Positions 36,884 through 45,668 of a DNA stretch of 64,000 bases are shown here, piece after piece. Origin of the DNA: Natronolimnobius sp. AArcel1 (GTDB lineage Archaea; Halobacteriota; Halobacteria; Halobacteriales; Natrialbaceae); the NCBI RefSeq assembly GCF_011043775.1, contig NZ_JAAKXY010000003.1:620001-684000 (forward strand). Reading direction: 5' to 3'. A program made the position numbers and the translations under genes. Under the pieces are notes generated by a model, which was not told where the DNA came from, ran no database searches, and saw only the letters and a list, made by a program, of their open reading frames with translations. The number at the start of each line of letters is the position of its first letter. Position 1 is the stretch's first letter.

Positions 36884-36915
36884 AGATACTTGTTTGCTAC
36901 CCCACACGTGTGTGT

Positions 36916-38337
36916 ATGGATCTCTCACGACGTGCGACGCTGACCAGTAGCGCAACGCTCGCACTCGGCGCACTCGCCGGTTGCATGAACGAACCGAGCG
37001 GAAACGGAACCGACAGTGACGGGACTGAAAGCGAAAGCGAGGCCGAACACAGCGGCTACGCGGCCTTTTTCACACTCTGGGATTGGGCCGAACACGTCGC
37101 CGGCGACCACATGACGTTCACGAATCCCGTCGCCACTGGCGAGATGGGCCACGGCTGGGAACCACCAGCGGACATCCAGCGCGACATCGCCGACTCGGAC
37201 ACGTTCATCTATCTGGATACGGCCGAGTTTTCGTGGGCCCAAGACGTTGCCGCCGGCCTCGAGGATGACTACGATGATATCGCCGTCATCGACGTGATGG
37301 ACGGCCTCGAGTCGTCGCTGTTGCCAATTGATCGAGACGCAGACACCGACCGGACTCCTGATACTGACCACGAGTACGATCCCGACTCGCTCACCGTCGA
37401 CGGGTTCGAGGTCTATGACCGCCAGTCCGGCGAGGAAATCGCCTACTGGCACATCGACCACTGGCACGGCAGTGTCCCTGACGCGCCGGTTGACGGCCAC
37501 GCCGCCGTCGAGGGTGTCTTCGAAGACGACGAGGGACGCATCCTGCCACTCGGCGACGACCAGCCGTTCCAGTTCGACGCGCGCGTCCTCGATGGCGCAG
37601 ACGACGATGTCGTAGAAATCGTCTCGCACGGCGATTACGTCGAGTTCCACGGCCTCGAGGCCGGTCGGACGCGGATTGCCTTTGAACTCGTCGCTGGCAG
37701 CGAGGTGATCTGGGATACGAGCGAGGATAGCATGACCGCGGATGTCGTCGAGGAACTCGACGAGAGCGACGTGCCGGAGTTTTACGACCCGCACGTCTGG
37801 GTCGACCCCGTTCTCGCACAGGATGTCGTCGAGGCCATCGCGGATGGACTCGCCGATATCGACCCCGACAACGCCGACGCCTACGCGGACAACGCCGCGG
37901 CCTACATCGAACGCCTCGAGGACGTTGACCGGCAGTTCGAAGAACTTGCAGCCGAGGCCGAGCGCGACGTGGCCGTCCTCGCCGGACACGACGCGTTCCA
38001 GTACATCGAGCACCGCTACGATTTCGAGATTCACACGCCTGTCGGAATCTCCCCCGATGCAGCTGAATCCCAATCGGACATCGCCGAGGCCATCGACGTC
38101 GTCGAGGAACACGATATCGAGACGGTCCTCTACGATCCGTTCGAGACGCCAAATCCTGATGAGGACATCCCGCAGATGGTCGAGGTGCTCCTCGAGAACA
38201 CCGATGCAGACACCTACGAGCCGCTGACACCAGTCGAAGGGACGACCGAAGAGTGGAACGAACAGGACTGGGGCTGGATCGAACAGATGGAAGAACTCAA
38301 TCTTCCGTCGCTGCGGGCGGCACTGGGCGCAGACTGA
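36916..38337 (+). CDS. ZnuA-like metal-binding lipoprotein with inserted His-rich domain B
   Basis: A 473-residue ABC-transporter substrate-binding protein of the ZnuA/TroA (cluster 9) family. The N-terminus SRRATL plus hydrophobic stretch and LAGC (Cys23) indicates a Tat-exported lipoprotein. Metal ligands of ZnuA are readable: H79 in MGHGWEP, H293 in DPHVWVDP, H358 in AGHDAFQY, and an acidic residue near DPFETP (about 408-411). Between ligands 1 and 2, where ZnuA carries a disordered His-rich loop, it has a folded-looking insert (about 159-277). The insert contains HWHGSVPD and SHGDYV and is homologous to domain B of the divergent secreted protein. The start at 36916 gives the export signal; 28 upstream codons do not. 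No permease or ATPase gene is adjacent. Confidence 0.87.
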   Translation: MDLSRRATLTSSATLALGALAGCMNEPSGNGTDSDGTESESEAEHSGYAAFFTLWDWAEHVAGDHMTFTNPVATGEMGHGWEPPADIQRDIADSDTFIYLDTAEFSWAQDVAAGLEDDYDDIAVIDVMDGLESSLLPIDRDADTDRTPDTDHEYDPDSLTVDGFEVYDRQSGEEIAYWHIDHWHGSVPDAPVDGHAAVEGVFEDDEGRILPLGDDQPFQFDARVLDGADDDVVEIVSHGDYVEFHGLEAGRTRIAFELVAGSEVIWDTSEDSMTADVVEELDESDVPEFYDPHVWVDPVLAQDVVEAIADGLADIDPDNADAYADNAAAYIERLEDVDRQFEELAAEAERDVAVLAGHDAFQYIEHRYDFEIHTPVGISPDAAESQSDIAEAIDVVEEHDIETVLYDPFETPNPDEDIPQMVEVLLENTDADTYEPLTPVEGTTEEWNEQDWGWIEQMEELNLPSLRAALGAD

Positions 38338-38387
38338 GCGCACAGGCAGTTGACAGAATGTTGAACTACCGCAGTTCCGCGCCGTCG

Positions 38388-39014
38388 TTATTCTGCCTGT
38401 AACTCGAGCGTGATCACGCCTTCTTCGGGTTCGACTTCCACGTACTCATCGAGCGGGCCACACTCATCGTCGTCAACGTCGCCCTCCTCGAGTAGCGTCC
38501 CCGAAACGGGTGTTGCGGTTCCGTCGGCTGTATAGAAGACGAACGAGCCGTCCGCGTGATGAGCGTCAGCGTCGAAAGTGACGTAGCCCGCTTCGCCCTC
38601 GTAAGTTACCTCCCAGATGACGTGCGTTTCGTCGACGGTAGCTGCCGCCTCAGTTTCCGAGCCAGCCTCGAGCGGTGTTCGGTCATCGAACTCGGCGTGG
38701 AGACACGCGTGCTCATGGTCGATGTGTTCCTCACCGAGCAACTCGAGGGTGTGTTCGGTCGGTTCGTCGTCCGTCTCGTCGTCTGTCTCGCCGTTCGCCT
38801 CAGCATCCGACTCGCCGTCGGAATCGTCGTCAGAAGCGTTAGGCGTCTCGTTTGCACTCGAGTTGGTATCATCAGACTCGGGGTCGGATTCCGCCTCGGT
38901 ATCCGAGCCGTCAGCCGACTCATCATCGGACGTAAGCGCAGTACACCCGGCCAGCGCGGTCACGAGTGCGGTTCCGACGCCAGTCTCGAGTAGCGTTCGA
39001 CGTGTATACGTCAT
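38388..39014 (-). CDS. Tat lipoprotein with a single HACxH domain
   Basis: A 208-residue protein. MTYTRRTLLE with a hydrophobic stretch and LAGC (Cys24) is a Tat lipoprotein signal. Residues 27-87 are a Ser/Asp/Glu-rich tether. Domain A fills 88-208: HACLH at 102-106, THVIW, GYVTFD, AHH, and a late Cys in DDECG. It is the simplest member of the group and convergent with the ZnuA-like gene. The promoter has TATTAAAACA followed by A/T-rich TATA-like sequence at the same distance as in the other two. Predicted surface metal-binding protein; not named in databases as far as I know. Confidence 0.82.
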   Translation of the reverse strand: MTYTRRTLLETGVGTALVTALAGCTALTSDDESADGSDTEAESDPESDDTNSSANETPNASDDDSDGESDAEANGETDDETDDEPTEHTLELLGEEHIDHEHACLHAEFDDRTPLEAGSETEAAATVDETHVIWEVTYEGEAGYVTFDADAHHADGSFVFYTADGTATPVSGTLLEEGDVDDDECGPLDEYVEVEPEEGVITLELQAE

Positions 39015-39044
39015 ACCAGTGTCACCAGACTGCTTGTTTAAAGT

Positions 39045-39070
39045 TGTTATTATTAAATCCTGTTTTAATA
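39045..39070 (-). promoter_or_regulatory. promoter of HACxH lipoprotein gene with weaker shared motif
   Basis: On the minus strand TATTAAAACA (39061-39070), 9 nt, AATAACA (39045-39051), about 31-37 nt before the ATG. It matches the TTAnTAAAACC-N9-GATAATA element of the two divergent promoters at most positions. Confidence 0.45.
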
Positions 39071-39179
39071 TATCATAGGCGATATTTTGGGCGGCTATCT
39101 CAGGGTTCGACTGGCGTCGCAGCTAGCGCAATGGCAGCCAAACGCAATGCATAAACCCAAAACCATCTACATACGTGAT

Positions 39180-40265
39180 ATGCAGACCGAGCCGCAGGCG
39201 TTCGACCGGGTGCTGTCGTCGATGTGCACCGAGCCCCACCCGGTAGCGCGCGAGGCGGCCGAACGGTTTCTCGCGACGAATCCTGGTGACCCCGGCACCT
39301 ACCCGACCATCGCCGCCCTGGAGGACGACGCAATCGCGATGCTCGGCGAGATTGCCGGCCTCGAGAACCCGGCCGGCTACGTCGCAAGCGGCGGGACGGA
39401 AGCGAACATTCAGGCAGTCCGCATCGCCCGCGAGCGCGCTGAGACGCGGCGACCAAACATCGTCATGCCCGAGTCGGCGCACTTCAGTTTTCAGAAAGCC
39501 GCGGATGTCCTCGGCGTCGACCTTCGGATCGTCCCCGTTGACGAGCAGTATCGCGCCGATCTCGAGGCGGTCCGGGCCTCAGTCGATTCGGAGACTGCGC
39601 TCGTGGTCGGCGTTGCCGGGACGACCGAGTACGGGCGCGTCGACCCGATTCCGGAACTCGCCACGATCGCCCACGCAGCGGACGCACTGTGTCACGTCGA
39701 CGCGGCCTGGGGCGGCTTTGTCCTTCCCTTTACCGACGACGAGTGGCATTTCGGCCACGCCGACATCGACACAATGGCAATCGACCCTCACAAAATGGGC
39801 CAGGCCGCGGTCCCCGCAGGCGGCTTGCTCGTGCGCGACGAGCGTCTTCTCGACGAACTCGCAATCGACACGCCCTATCTCGAGTCGACCTCGCAGGCGA
39901 CGCTCACCGGAACCCGCTCGGGTGCAGGCGTTGCAAGCGCCGTCGCCGCGATGGAAGAGTTGTGGCCGAGTGGCTACCGGAGCCAGTACGTCCGTTCGCA
40001 GAACAACGCCGAATGGCTCGCCGACGCTCTGGAGAAGCGCGGCTACAGCGTCATCGAACCGACGCTCCCACTGGTTGCCGCGGACCTTCCCCGGTCGACG
40101 TTCGACGCTCTCCGCGCACGCGGCTGGCGCATCTCCCGCACTGCAACCGGCGAACTCCGCATCGTCTGTATGCCCCACGTCACCCGCGAGATGCTCGCCT
40201 CGTTTATCAGCGACCTCGACCAACTCGAGGTGCGTGCGAGCGTGCCGGTCGTGAGCGACGACTAA
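39180..40265 (+). CDS. mfnA: MfnA-type tyrosine/aspartate decarboxylase (PLP)
   Basis: A 361-residue group II PLP decarboxylase. [13 protein letters not shown] near 66-78 and HVDAAWGGF near 166-174 bind PLP, and DPHKMGQ holds the Schiff-base Lys (about K205). In methanogens MfnA makes tyramine for methanofuran; in haloarchaea the homologue is thought to make beta-alanine from aspartate for coenzyme A. The latter is more likely here. The ATG at 39180 matches the family start; 31 preceding open codons are not conserved. Confidence 0.88.
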   Translation: MQTEPQAFDRVLSSMCTEPHPVAREAAERFLATNPGDPGTYPTIAALEDDAIAMLGEIAGLENPAGYVASGGTEANIQAVRIARERAETRRPNIVMPESAHFSFQKAADVLGVDLRIVPVDEQYRADLEAVRASVDSETALVVGVAGTTEYGRVDPIPELATIAHAADALCHVDAAWGGFVLPFTDDEWHFGHADIDTMAIDPHKMGQAAVPAGGLLVRDERLLDELAIDTPYLESTSQATLTGTRSGAGVASAVAAMEELWPSGYRSQYVRSQNNAEWLADALEKRGYSVIEPTLPLVAADLPRSTFDALRARGWRISRTATGELRIVCMPHVTREMLASFISDLDQLEVRASVPVVSDD

Positions 40266-40322
40266 TCTGCTGATTCGAGGATCGATACGCGTTTTACCCG
40301 CCCGCTGCGACTCACAGATAGT

Positions 40323-40652
40323 ATGGCCTTTGACTGGCTCGACGGCATGGCTGTCGTTGGATTCATCGCGCTTGCAGCCGCGGCGTTCGCGCTCGAGGGA
40401 ATCGTCGTCGCGGCCGCGTTCGGCGGCTTTGCGCTCTCGCTGTCGGTCTGGCGGTTGTACGGCGGCCGCCCCTGGGAGGCCCTTGGCTGGCTCGCGTGGG
40501 TCTGTGCGGCCGGCACGCTTGTCCTCGATATCGGCGGCGGCGCGTTTCTCACACTGTTTCTCGGCTTCGGCCTCGTCGGCGTCTTCCTCCTGATCGGCGG
40601 CCGATTCGGCTACCTGCGAGATGTCTGGAGCGTCGACTCGAGCGAGGCGTAG
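40323..40652 (+). CDS. small membrane protein
   Basis: A 109-residue protein with three or four hydrophobic helices (about 10-27, 28-46, 56-72 and 74-94), rich in Ala, Gly, Leu and Phe. It ends with a short polar tail. No family recognised. It follows the decarboxylase by 57 bp on the same strand and precedes the metG leader. Confidence 0.65.
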   Translation: MAFDWLDGMAVVGFIALAAAAFALEGIVVAAAFGGFALSLSVWRLYGGRPWEALGWLAWVCAAGTLVLDIGGGAFLTLFLGFGLVGVFLLIGGRFGYLRDVWSVDSSEA

Positions 40653-40710
40653 CCCGCAGACACTCGCAGAATCACCAACAGTTATCACGCGCGAGCGAGT
40701 AACTGGTAGT

Positions 40711-40785
40711 ATGCGACTTGGCGCTGTCACCACTGCTGTCTGTTCTTGCACTCGCATGCCGACGCGCATGCGTATGCGTTCGTAG
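40711..40785 (+). CDS. possible Met/Arg-rich leader peptide upstream of metG
   Basis: A 24-codon frame from the ATG at 40711: it begins MRLGAVTTAV, has CSC at 11-13 and ends TRMPTRMRMRS before TAG. Three internal Met codons lie within the last nine residues. GTTATCAC about 25-30 nt upstream could be a TATA box, giving a leaderless message. Its position before methionyl-tRNA synthetase invites an attenuation-type model. It is short and could be chance; translation is unproven. Confidence 0.35.
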   Translation: MRLGAVTTAVCSCTRMPTRMRMRS

Positions 40786-40922
40786 CCACAGCGCCACCGC
40801 GGGGAACGCGCCGCGAGGCCGGTCATACGGCCCCAATCGCGGCGTCGAAACCCGTGCGCTCGAGTCGTCGTTTTGAGTTTCTCGAGGCGACACGAACTGT
40901 ACTGAGAGCACGACCGAAAACC

Positions 40923-40941
40923 GGCGGGTTTTACGCCCGCC
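40923..40941 (+). promoter_or_regulatory. inverted repeat around the presumed metG promoter
   Basis: GGCGGG-TTTTACG-CCCGCC, a perfect 6-bp stem with a 7-nt loop, ends 17 nt before the metG ATG. TTTTA in its loop is about 26-31 nt before the ATG, where a leaderless TATA box would be. It may be an operator or an RNA hairpin. Confidence 0.4.
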
Positions 40942-40958
40942 ACCGACAGAGAACGAAT

Positions 40959-43067
40959 ATGAGCACACGCAACGACGACTTTCCGACGGATAGCCCCGCC
41001 GTCGTGACCTGTGGGCTCCCCTACGCGAACGGGGACCTCCACATCGGTCACTTACGCGGGTACATCGGCGCAGACGCCTTCAATCGCGCACTGCAAACGC
41101 TTGGCCAGCAGACGGCCTATGTCTGTGGCTCGGACATGCACGGTACCCCGGTTGCCGTCAACGCCGAGCAGGAGGGTGTCGACCCCGAGGACTTCGCGCT
41201 TGACTGGCACGAACAGTACGAGGAGACGTTCCCCAAGTTCAACGTCGAGTTCGACAACTACGGCCACACTCACGACCAGACGAACACCGAACTCACGCAG
41301 GATATCGTCCGCACGCTGGACGAGGAAGGCTACATCTACGAAAAGGAGATCCAGGTGGCCTACGACCCTGACGCAGACCAGTATCTCCCAGACCGCTACG
41401 TCGAGGGAACCTGTCCCTACTGCGGCGAGAAAGCCCGCGGCGACGAGTGTGACGAGGGCTGTCAGCGCCACTTAGAGCCCGGCGAGGTCGAAGACCCAAC
41501 GAGTACGATCACCGGCAACCCCGCAGAGTACCGCGAACGCCCGCACAAGTTCTTCGAGGTCTCCGAGTTTTCGACGTTCCTGACCGAGTTCCTTGACGAC
41601 TTAGAGGGTACCTCGAACGCGCGCAACCAGCCACGCCAATGGATCGAAGACGGCCTGCAGGACTGGTGTATCACCCGCGATATGGACTGGGGAATTGACT
41701 ACCCGAACGGCGAAGATGGACTCGTCCTCTACGTCTGGGTCGACGCCCCAATCGAGTACATCGCCTCAACCAAGCAGTACTCAGAACGCGTCGGCACTGA
41801 CGAGTACGACTGGGAACAGCCCTGGAAGGGCGACGGCGAAATCGTCCACATCATCGGCCGCGACATCATCCAACACCACACGATCTTCTGGCCCGCCATG
41901 CTCGAGGCGGCGAACTACAACAAGCCCCGCGGCGTCGCCGCAACCGGCTTCATCACGATCAACGGCAAGGGCCTCTCGACCAGTCGGAATCGTGCGATCT
42001 GGGCGAAAGAGTACCTCGAGGAAGGGTTCCATCCTGACCTGCTGCGATACTACCTGACGACCACGGGCGGCCTCCAGCAGGACGTCGACTTCTCGTGGGA
42101 TGCCTTCCAGGAGAAGGTCAACGGCGAGTTGGTAGGAACGGTTGGCAACTTCTGGTACCGCTCGCTGCTGTTTGCCTACCGCAACTACGAGGGCACGCCA
42201 GACGCCGACGTCTCGACCGAAGTCCACGAGCGCATTCAGGACGCCATCGCGGCGACCCGCTCGAGCGTCAACGACTACGATTTGCGCGGCGTTGGCCGTG
42301 CAGCGACCGAACTCGCCCAGTTCGGTAACGAGTACATCCAGCGCCACGAACCCTGGAAGCTCACCGACGAGAGCCCCGACGAAGCCGCACAGGTCATCCG
42401 CGACTGTGTCCAGATCGCCAAGGCCGTCGGCGTCCTGCTCGAGCCGATTGCCCCCGACAAAGCCCAGGCTCTCTGGGAGCAACTCGGCGAGGACGGCGAT
42501 GTGTCTGCAACGCACCTCGAGAACGCACTCGAGGCTCCACCCCGAACCTTTGAGGAACCCGGCGAACTCTTCGAGAAAATCGAAGACGACCGCGTCGAGG
42601 AACTCAACGTCAAACTCGCCGACCGTATCGCGTCGGCAGCGACAGACGATGACGACGAGTCAGCCGACGCCGAAACCGAAAGCGACGACACGGCCGCGAC
42701 CGAAGCCGACGACATGACCGAGATCGACGGCCTCGAGCCGCTCGCAGACGACCGCATCAGTTTCGACGACTTCCAGGAACTCGACATCCGCGTCGGCCGC
42801 ATCGAGTCCGCTGAGGGAATCGAGGGCGCGGACGACCTCGCGAAACTCGAGGTCGACATCGGCTTTGAGACGCGCCAGATCGTTGCCGGCATCAAACAGC
42901 TCCACGACCTCGACGAACTCCCCGGCGAGAAATGCGTCATGCTCGCTAATATGGAGAAAGCCGAGCTGTTCGGCGTCGAGTCCAACGGCATGATCCTCGC
43001 GGCGGGCGAGGAGGCGGATCTGCTGACGACTCACGGCGACGCCGAGATCGGCGAGAAGATTCGGTAA
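40959..43067 (+). CDS. metG: methionyl-tRNA synthetase
   Basis: A 702-residue class I aminoacyl-tRNA synthetase that charges tRNA-Met. HIGH is at 28-31 (DLHIGHL). The zinc knuckle is CPYCGEKARGDECDEGC near 150-166. The KMSKS loop appears as GKGLSTSRN (K337), the archaeal style. The anticodon-binding helical domain spans about 400-560. A Glu/Asp-rich linker (about 563-590) leads to a C-terminal Trbp111/EMAP-like tRNA-binding OB domain (600-702; DIRVGRIESAEG...ANMEKAELFGVESNGMILA). The ATG at 40959 is the family start. Confidence 0.96.
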   Translation: MSTRNDDFPTDSPAVVTCGLPYANGDLHIGHLRGYIGADAFNRALQTLGQQTAYVCGSDMHGTPVAVNAEQEGVDPEDFALDWHEQYEETFPKFNVEFDNYGHTHDQTNTELTQDIVRTLDEEGYIYEKEIQVAYDPDADQYLPDRYVEGTCPYCGEKARGDECDEGCQRHLEPGEVEDPTSTITGNPAEYRERPHKFFEVSEFSTFLTEFLDDLEGTSNARNQPRQWIEDGLQDWCITRDMDWGIDYPNGEDGLVLYVWVDAPIEYIASTKQYSERVGTDEYDWEQPWKGDGEIVHIIGRDIIQHHTIFWPAMLEAANYNKPRGVAATGFITINGKGLSTSRNRAIWAKEYLEEGFHPDLLRYYLTTTGGLQQDVDFSWDAFQEKVNGELVGTVGNFWYRSLLFAYRNYEGTPDADVSTEVHERIQDAIAATRSSVNDYDLRGVGRAATELAQFGNEYIQRHEPWKLTDESPDEAAQVIRDCVQIAKAVGVLLEPIAPDKAQALWEQLGEDGDVSATHLENALEAPPRTFEEPGELFEKIEDDRVEELNVKLADRIASAATDDDDESADAETESDDTAATEADDMTEIDGLEPLADDRISFDDFQELDIRVGRIESAEGIEGADDLAKLEVDIGFETRQIVAGIKQLHDLDELPGEKCVMLANMEKAELFGVESNGMILAAGEEADLLTTHGDAEIGEKIR

Positions 43068-43115
43068 GCAGCGGTCGGAGCGAGGGTTCGGTTTCCTCGG
43101 ATAGAATTATGAGAA

Positions 43116-43388
43116 TTACCTGCAGTCTGCTGGTTGAAGGAGAAGATATGTGCCATTCTCAACAGTGATGTGAAAGTCGCTGTAGACGAATTTTACTGTG
43201 CCAGTCTGCTGTGACTCACACAGTTCGTCCAGGAATTCTGGATCTATCGTCGCATACAGTGGGCGCAACTCCCATGGGTCACAGTCGTTGAGTGAACTGA
43301 CAGCATTGATCGCAGCCGTACTGACAGATTCACCCTCGTGAATCTCGTATTCGATCAGTACCTGCTGTTCCGGATCTTCGGGGACCAT
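43116..43388 (-). CDS. HalOD1 output-domain protein
   Basis: A 90-residue stand-alone HalOD1 domain, the haloarchaeal output module often found at the end of response-regulator and sensor proteins. The pattern VSTAAINAVSSLNDCDPWELRPLYATIDPEFLDEL... followed by V.F.YSDFHITVENG matches the family, recognised by its 'LPPLYxxIDPDALD' core. The ATG at 43388 is preferred over 43442. It is convergent with metG. Confidence 0.75.
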   Translation of the reverse strand: MVPEDPEQQVLIEYEIHEGESVSTAAINAVSSLNDCDPWELRPLYATIDPEFLDELCESQQTGTVKFVYSDFHITVENGTYLLLQPADCR

Positions 43389-43445
43389 TATTGTGTGCAG
43401 TGGTTGTAACCGGATAAATCCCGAGTTGGAACATGTAACCAAAAG

Positions 43446-45578
43446 CTACAGCGGCACGCGCAGGAAGTTCCAGTAGGAAAGCAGCCAGCAAAACCCAACG
43501 AGGCTGACCGTCACCAGCGCGTAGTGAATCCTCGAGAGCCGGCCCCAGTAGCCCTCGCGCCAGGCGACGACGGTACAGACGGCAGCGGCCGCCGTTCCAA
43601 GCACGCCGAGAATAGGCAGGAGAGAGACGAGGTCGTACGCGAGCGGCGGCCTGCTCAACAGCGTATATGGCGAGAGTACTAACAGCGTGAATGCGCCGAC
43701 GACGAAGCCGAACAGGGCAGTAATTGCTCCACCAGCGATCCATCGCGCTCGAGCGGGCGAGAGCCACGCTGTCAAGCGGTCGTATACTCCCTGTGTGCTC
43801 GAGTCTGTGTTGTCATTCGAGTGCGTGTCGCCGTTCAAGTCCATGTCACTGCTCGCGGCGTCCGTTTTGTGCTCGTCCTCATGGTCGCTCTCGCCAGCAG
43901 CCGCATCGTTTTCCCCACCGCCGCCGAATCGTCTCCGTGCGCGTGCGAGCGGCCAGCCAACGGCACCGGAAAGCATCCCGAGCGTTGCAGCGCCGGCGAG
44001 ACCGCCATGGACGGACAGCGATTCGTGCCTCGAGATGCGTTCGAACGCCTGAAAGCCGAGAAAGAGGTGGGTCACGTCGCCGTCTTGTGCGCCGAAGGCT
44101 AGCGTGTCATCGCCGTCGACGGTCGTGAAGACGAGCGACTCGTCGGTTTCGACCCAGCGCTCCGGCCCGCCGCCGAAGTCGGTGACGAGATAGCCGTCGT
44201 CGTCGACAGTCACATCGACCGAGCCGGCCTGCAGTGTCGAGGAGAAGCGGGCATGGGTCGACTCCGCGATGCGAACGCCGCGATAGGTTCCCTCGAGTGC
44301 GGCTGCGTGTTCGGGTGGGCCGTCGGGTTCGGCCGGTGCGTCGTTTTCATCATCTGTAGGCAGGTACTCCTCGAGCAGTGCATCGACGAACGCGCTGTTT
44401 GCGGCCGCGCCGGTGTCGGTGTTGTACGCACAGAACAGCCCGAAGTCGTACTCGGGGACGACCAGCAGGTAGCTGTAGGACGTGCCGGGAATCGCGCCGT
44501 CGTGCTCGAGCACACGAATTCCACTATGGTCGCCCTCGATCAGGCCGAAAGCCATCCCGGGCAGTGCGTCGTGGTGGGTAAACCACTGCTGGTGGAGCGC
44601 CTCGACTGTCTCGGATTCGAGGACGCGATTGCCGTCGACGTCGCCGTCCCCGAGGTGGACGCGCAGGAACTGTGCCATATCGGCTGCGGTCGCCGTTGCC
44701 GCGCCAGCAGGGGCGATCTCGAGATGGAGCGGCGGCGTTTCCTGTCGCATCCCTGCGGCCGCGGTGTAGCCCTTTGTGACCTCGATTCCGTCGGGGACGG
44801 GCTGTTCGAACGTCGTGTGGTCCATCTCGAGTGGGTCGAACAGGTGCTCGCGCGCGTAATCTTCGAAGGGCATGCCGGTCACGTCGGCGACGACCTGCGC
44901 GGCGAGTGCGGTGCCGTAGTTCGAGTAGGAGATGATCTCACCAGGTGGGCGCACGCGATTCGGTTGCTCCTGGCTCAGCACGTCGGGCAGCGGCCGGATC
45001 TCGTCGGGATCGTCGACCCAAGTTCCCTGAAACCGCTCTTCGAAGCCGGCCGTGTGTGTCGCGAGATGAGCCATCGTGATCGAGTCGTCGTCCGTCTCTG
45101 GAATTGACACCGACTCGAGAGACGCCTCGAGTGGCTCGTCCGGGTCGATTCGGCCGTCCTCGAGCAGTTGCGCGACGGCGGTCCAAACGAGTGGCTTCGA
45201 GACCGAGCCGATTCGGAACGCGGTTTCCGCGGGGTCGACCGACTCGCCAGTTTCTGCGTCGCGCTCACCGTAGCCCGCGGTGAGTTCGACGGTTCCATCG
45301 TGGACGACTGCGACGGACGCGCCGACGACATCGTGAGCGTCGAGCAGGTCGTCCAGCTGGTCGTCCACGAACGACTCGAGGCCATCGAGATCGAGCGCGT
45401 CGGCCTGGGAAATGTTCGAGACGGGTGTTGGGGCGGGTATATACCCACTCGAGTCGCCCGTCGCGCCTCGAGAGCGGTCGGCCGCGGCGACGGTCTCTGG
45501 AAGGCAGCCAGCAAACGATGTTGCGCCGAGTAGGGCCGAGCCCTGGAGTACGCGTCTGCGGGGAATGGGGTTCGACAT
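43446..45578 (-). CDS. beta-lactamase-fold serine hydrolase with C-terminal membrane domain
   Basis: A 710-residue class C beta-lactamase/penicillin-binding-protein-like hydrolase. A twin-arginine signal RRRVLQ and a FAGC motif (Cys25) indicate a Tat lipoprotein. The catalytic motifs are S125-V-S-K128 and Y218-S-N220. The serine hydrolase domain covers about 62-440. A lipocalin-like beta region follows, and the last 180 residues contain about five membrane helices with an acidic loop. Archaea have pseudomurein-free walls, so the substrate is not peptidoglycan; esterase or D-peptidase activity is possible. Divergent from the ArsR-type regulator. Confidence 0.85.
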   Translation of the reverse strand: MSNPIPRRRVLQGSALLGATSFAGCLPETVAAADRSRGATGDSSGYIPAPTPVSNISQADALDLDGLESFVDDQLDDLLDAHDVVGASVAVVHDGTVELTAGYGERDAETGESVDPAETAFRIGSVSKPLVWTAVAQLLEDGRIDPDEPLEASLESVSIPETDDDSITMAHLATHTAGFEERFQGTWVDDPDEIRPLPDVLSQEQPNRVRPPGEIISYSNYGTALAAQVVADVTGMPFEDYAREHLFDPLEMDHTTFEQPVPDGIEVTKGYTAAAGMRQETPPLHLEIAPAGAATATAADMAQFLRVHLGDGDVDGNRVLESETVEALHQQWFTHHDALPGMAFGLIEGDHSGIRVLEHDGAIPGTSYSYLLVVPEYDFGLFCAYNTDTGAAANSAFVDALLEEYLPTDDENDAPAEPDGPPEHAAALEGTYRGVRIAESTHARFSSTLQAGSVDVTVDDDGYLVTDFGGGPERWVETDESLVFTTVDGDDTLAFGAQDGDVTHLFLGFQAFERISRHESLSVHGGLAGAATLGMLSGAVGWPLARARRRFGGGGENDAAAGESDHEDEHKTDAASSDMDLNGDTHSNDNTDSSTQGVYDRLTAWLSPARARWIAGGAITALFGFVVGAFTLLVLSPYTLLSRPPLAYDLVSLLPILGVLGTAAAAVCTVVAWREGYWGRLSRIHYALVTVSLVGFCWLLSYWNFLRVPL

Positions 45579-45668
45579 CAGTGATGGGTCGTGCTTCTCG
45601 AGGGAACGGCATATGTATTCGGAGCAATATTTTTCTCCATGCGCTGCCGTCGGCGCTCGTGAACCGCT

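Larger units (their letters stand above)
36529..36915. other. divergent promoter region of the His-rich secreted protein group
   Basis: 387 bp with two outward promoters near its ends (separate entries). The left end has an inverted CTAGTT...AACTAG (36572-36577 and 36591-36596), notable because CTAG is rare in this DNA. The middle (about 36600-36840) has no recognisable gene; a 64-codon open frame on the minus strand has no coding signs. Confidence 0.55.
40653..40958. other. 306-bp leader region of metG
   Basis: It contains a possible 24-residue leader peptide (separate entry), several GC-rich self-complementary stretches (for example GGCCG-GTCATA-CGGCC near 40820) and an inverted repeat 18 nt before the metG start. 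No other gene is seen. Confidence 0.5.

Noticed and set aside
36925-38343. 472-codon open frame on the minus strand
   Set aside because: Antisense to the ZnuA-like gene, whose ligands and lipobox are clear; the reverse translation has no domain.
39579-41051. 490-codon open frame on the minus strand
   Set aside because: Runs antisense through mfnA, a small gene and the start of metG; composition is shadow-like.
43446-45578. Antibiotic-resistance beta-lactamase
   Set aside because: The SxxK/YSN motifs only define a broad serine-hydrolase family; archaea lack peptidoglycan and the C-terminal membrane domain points to another role.
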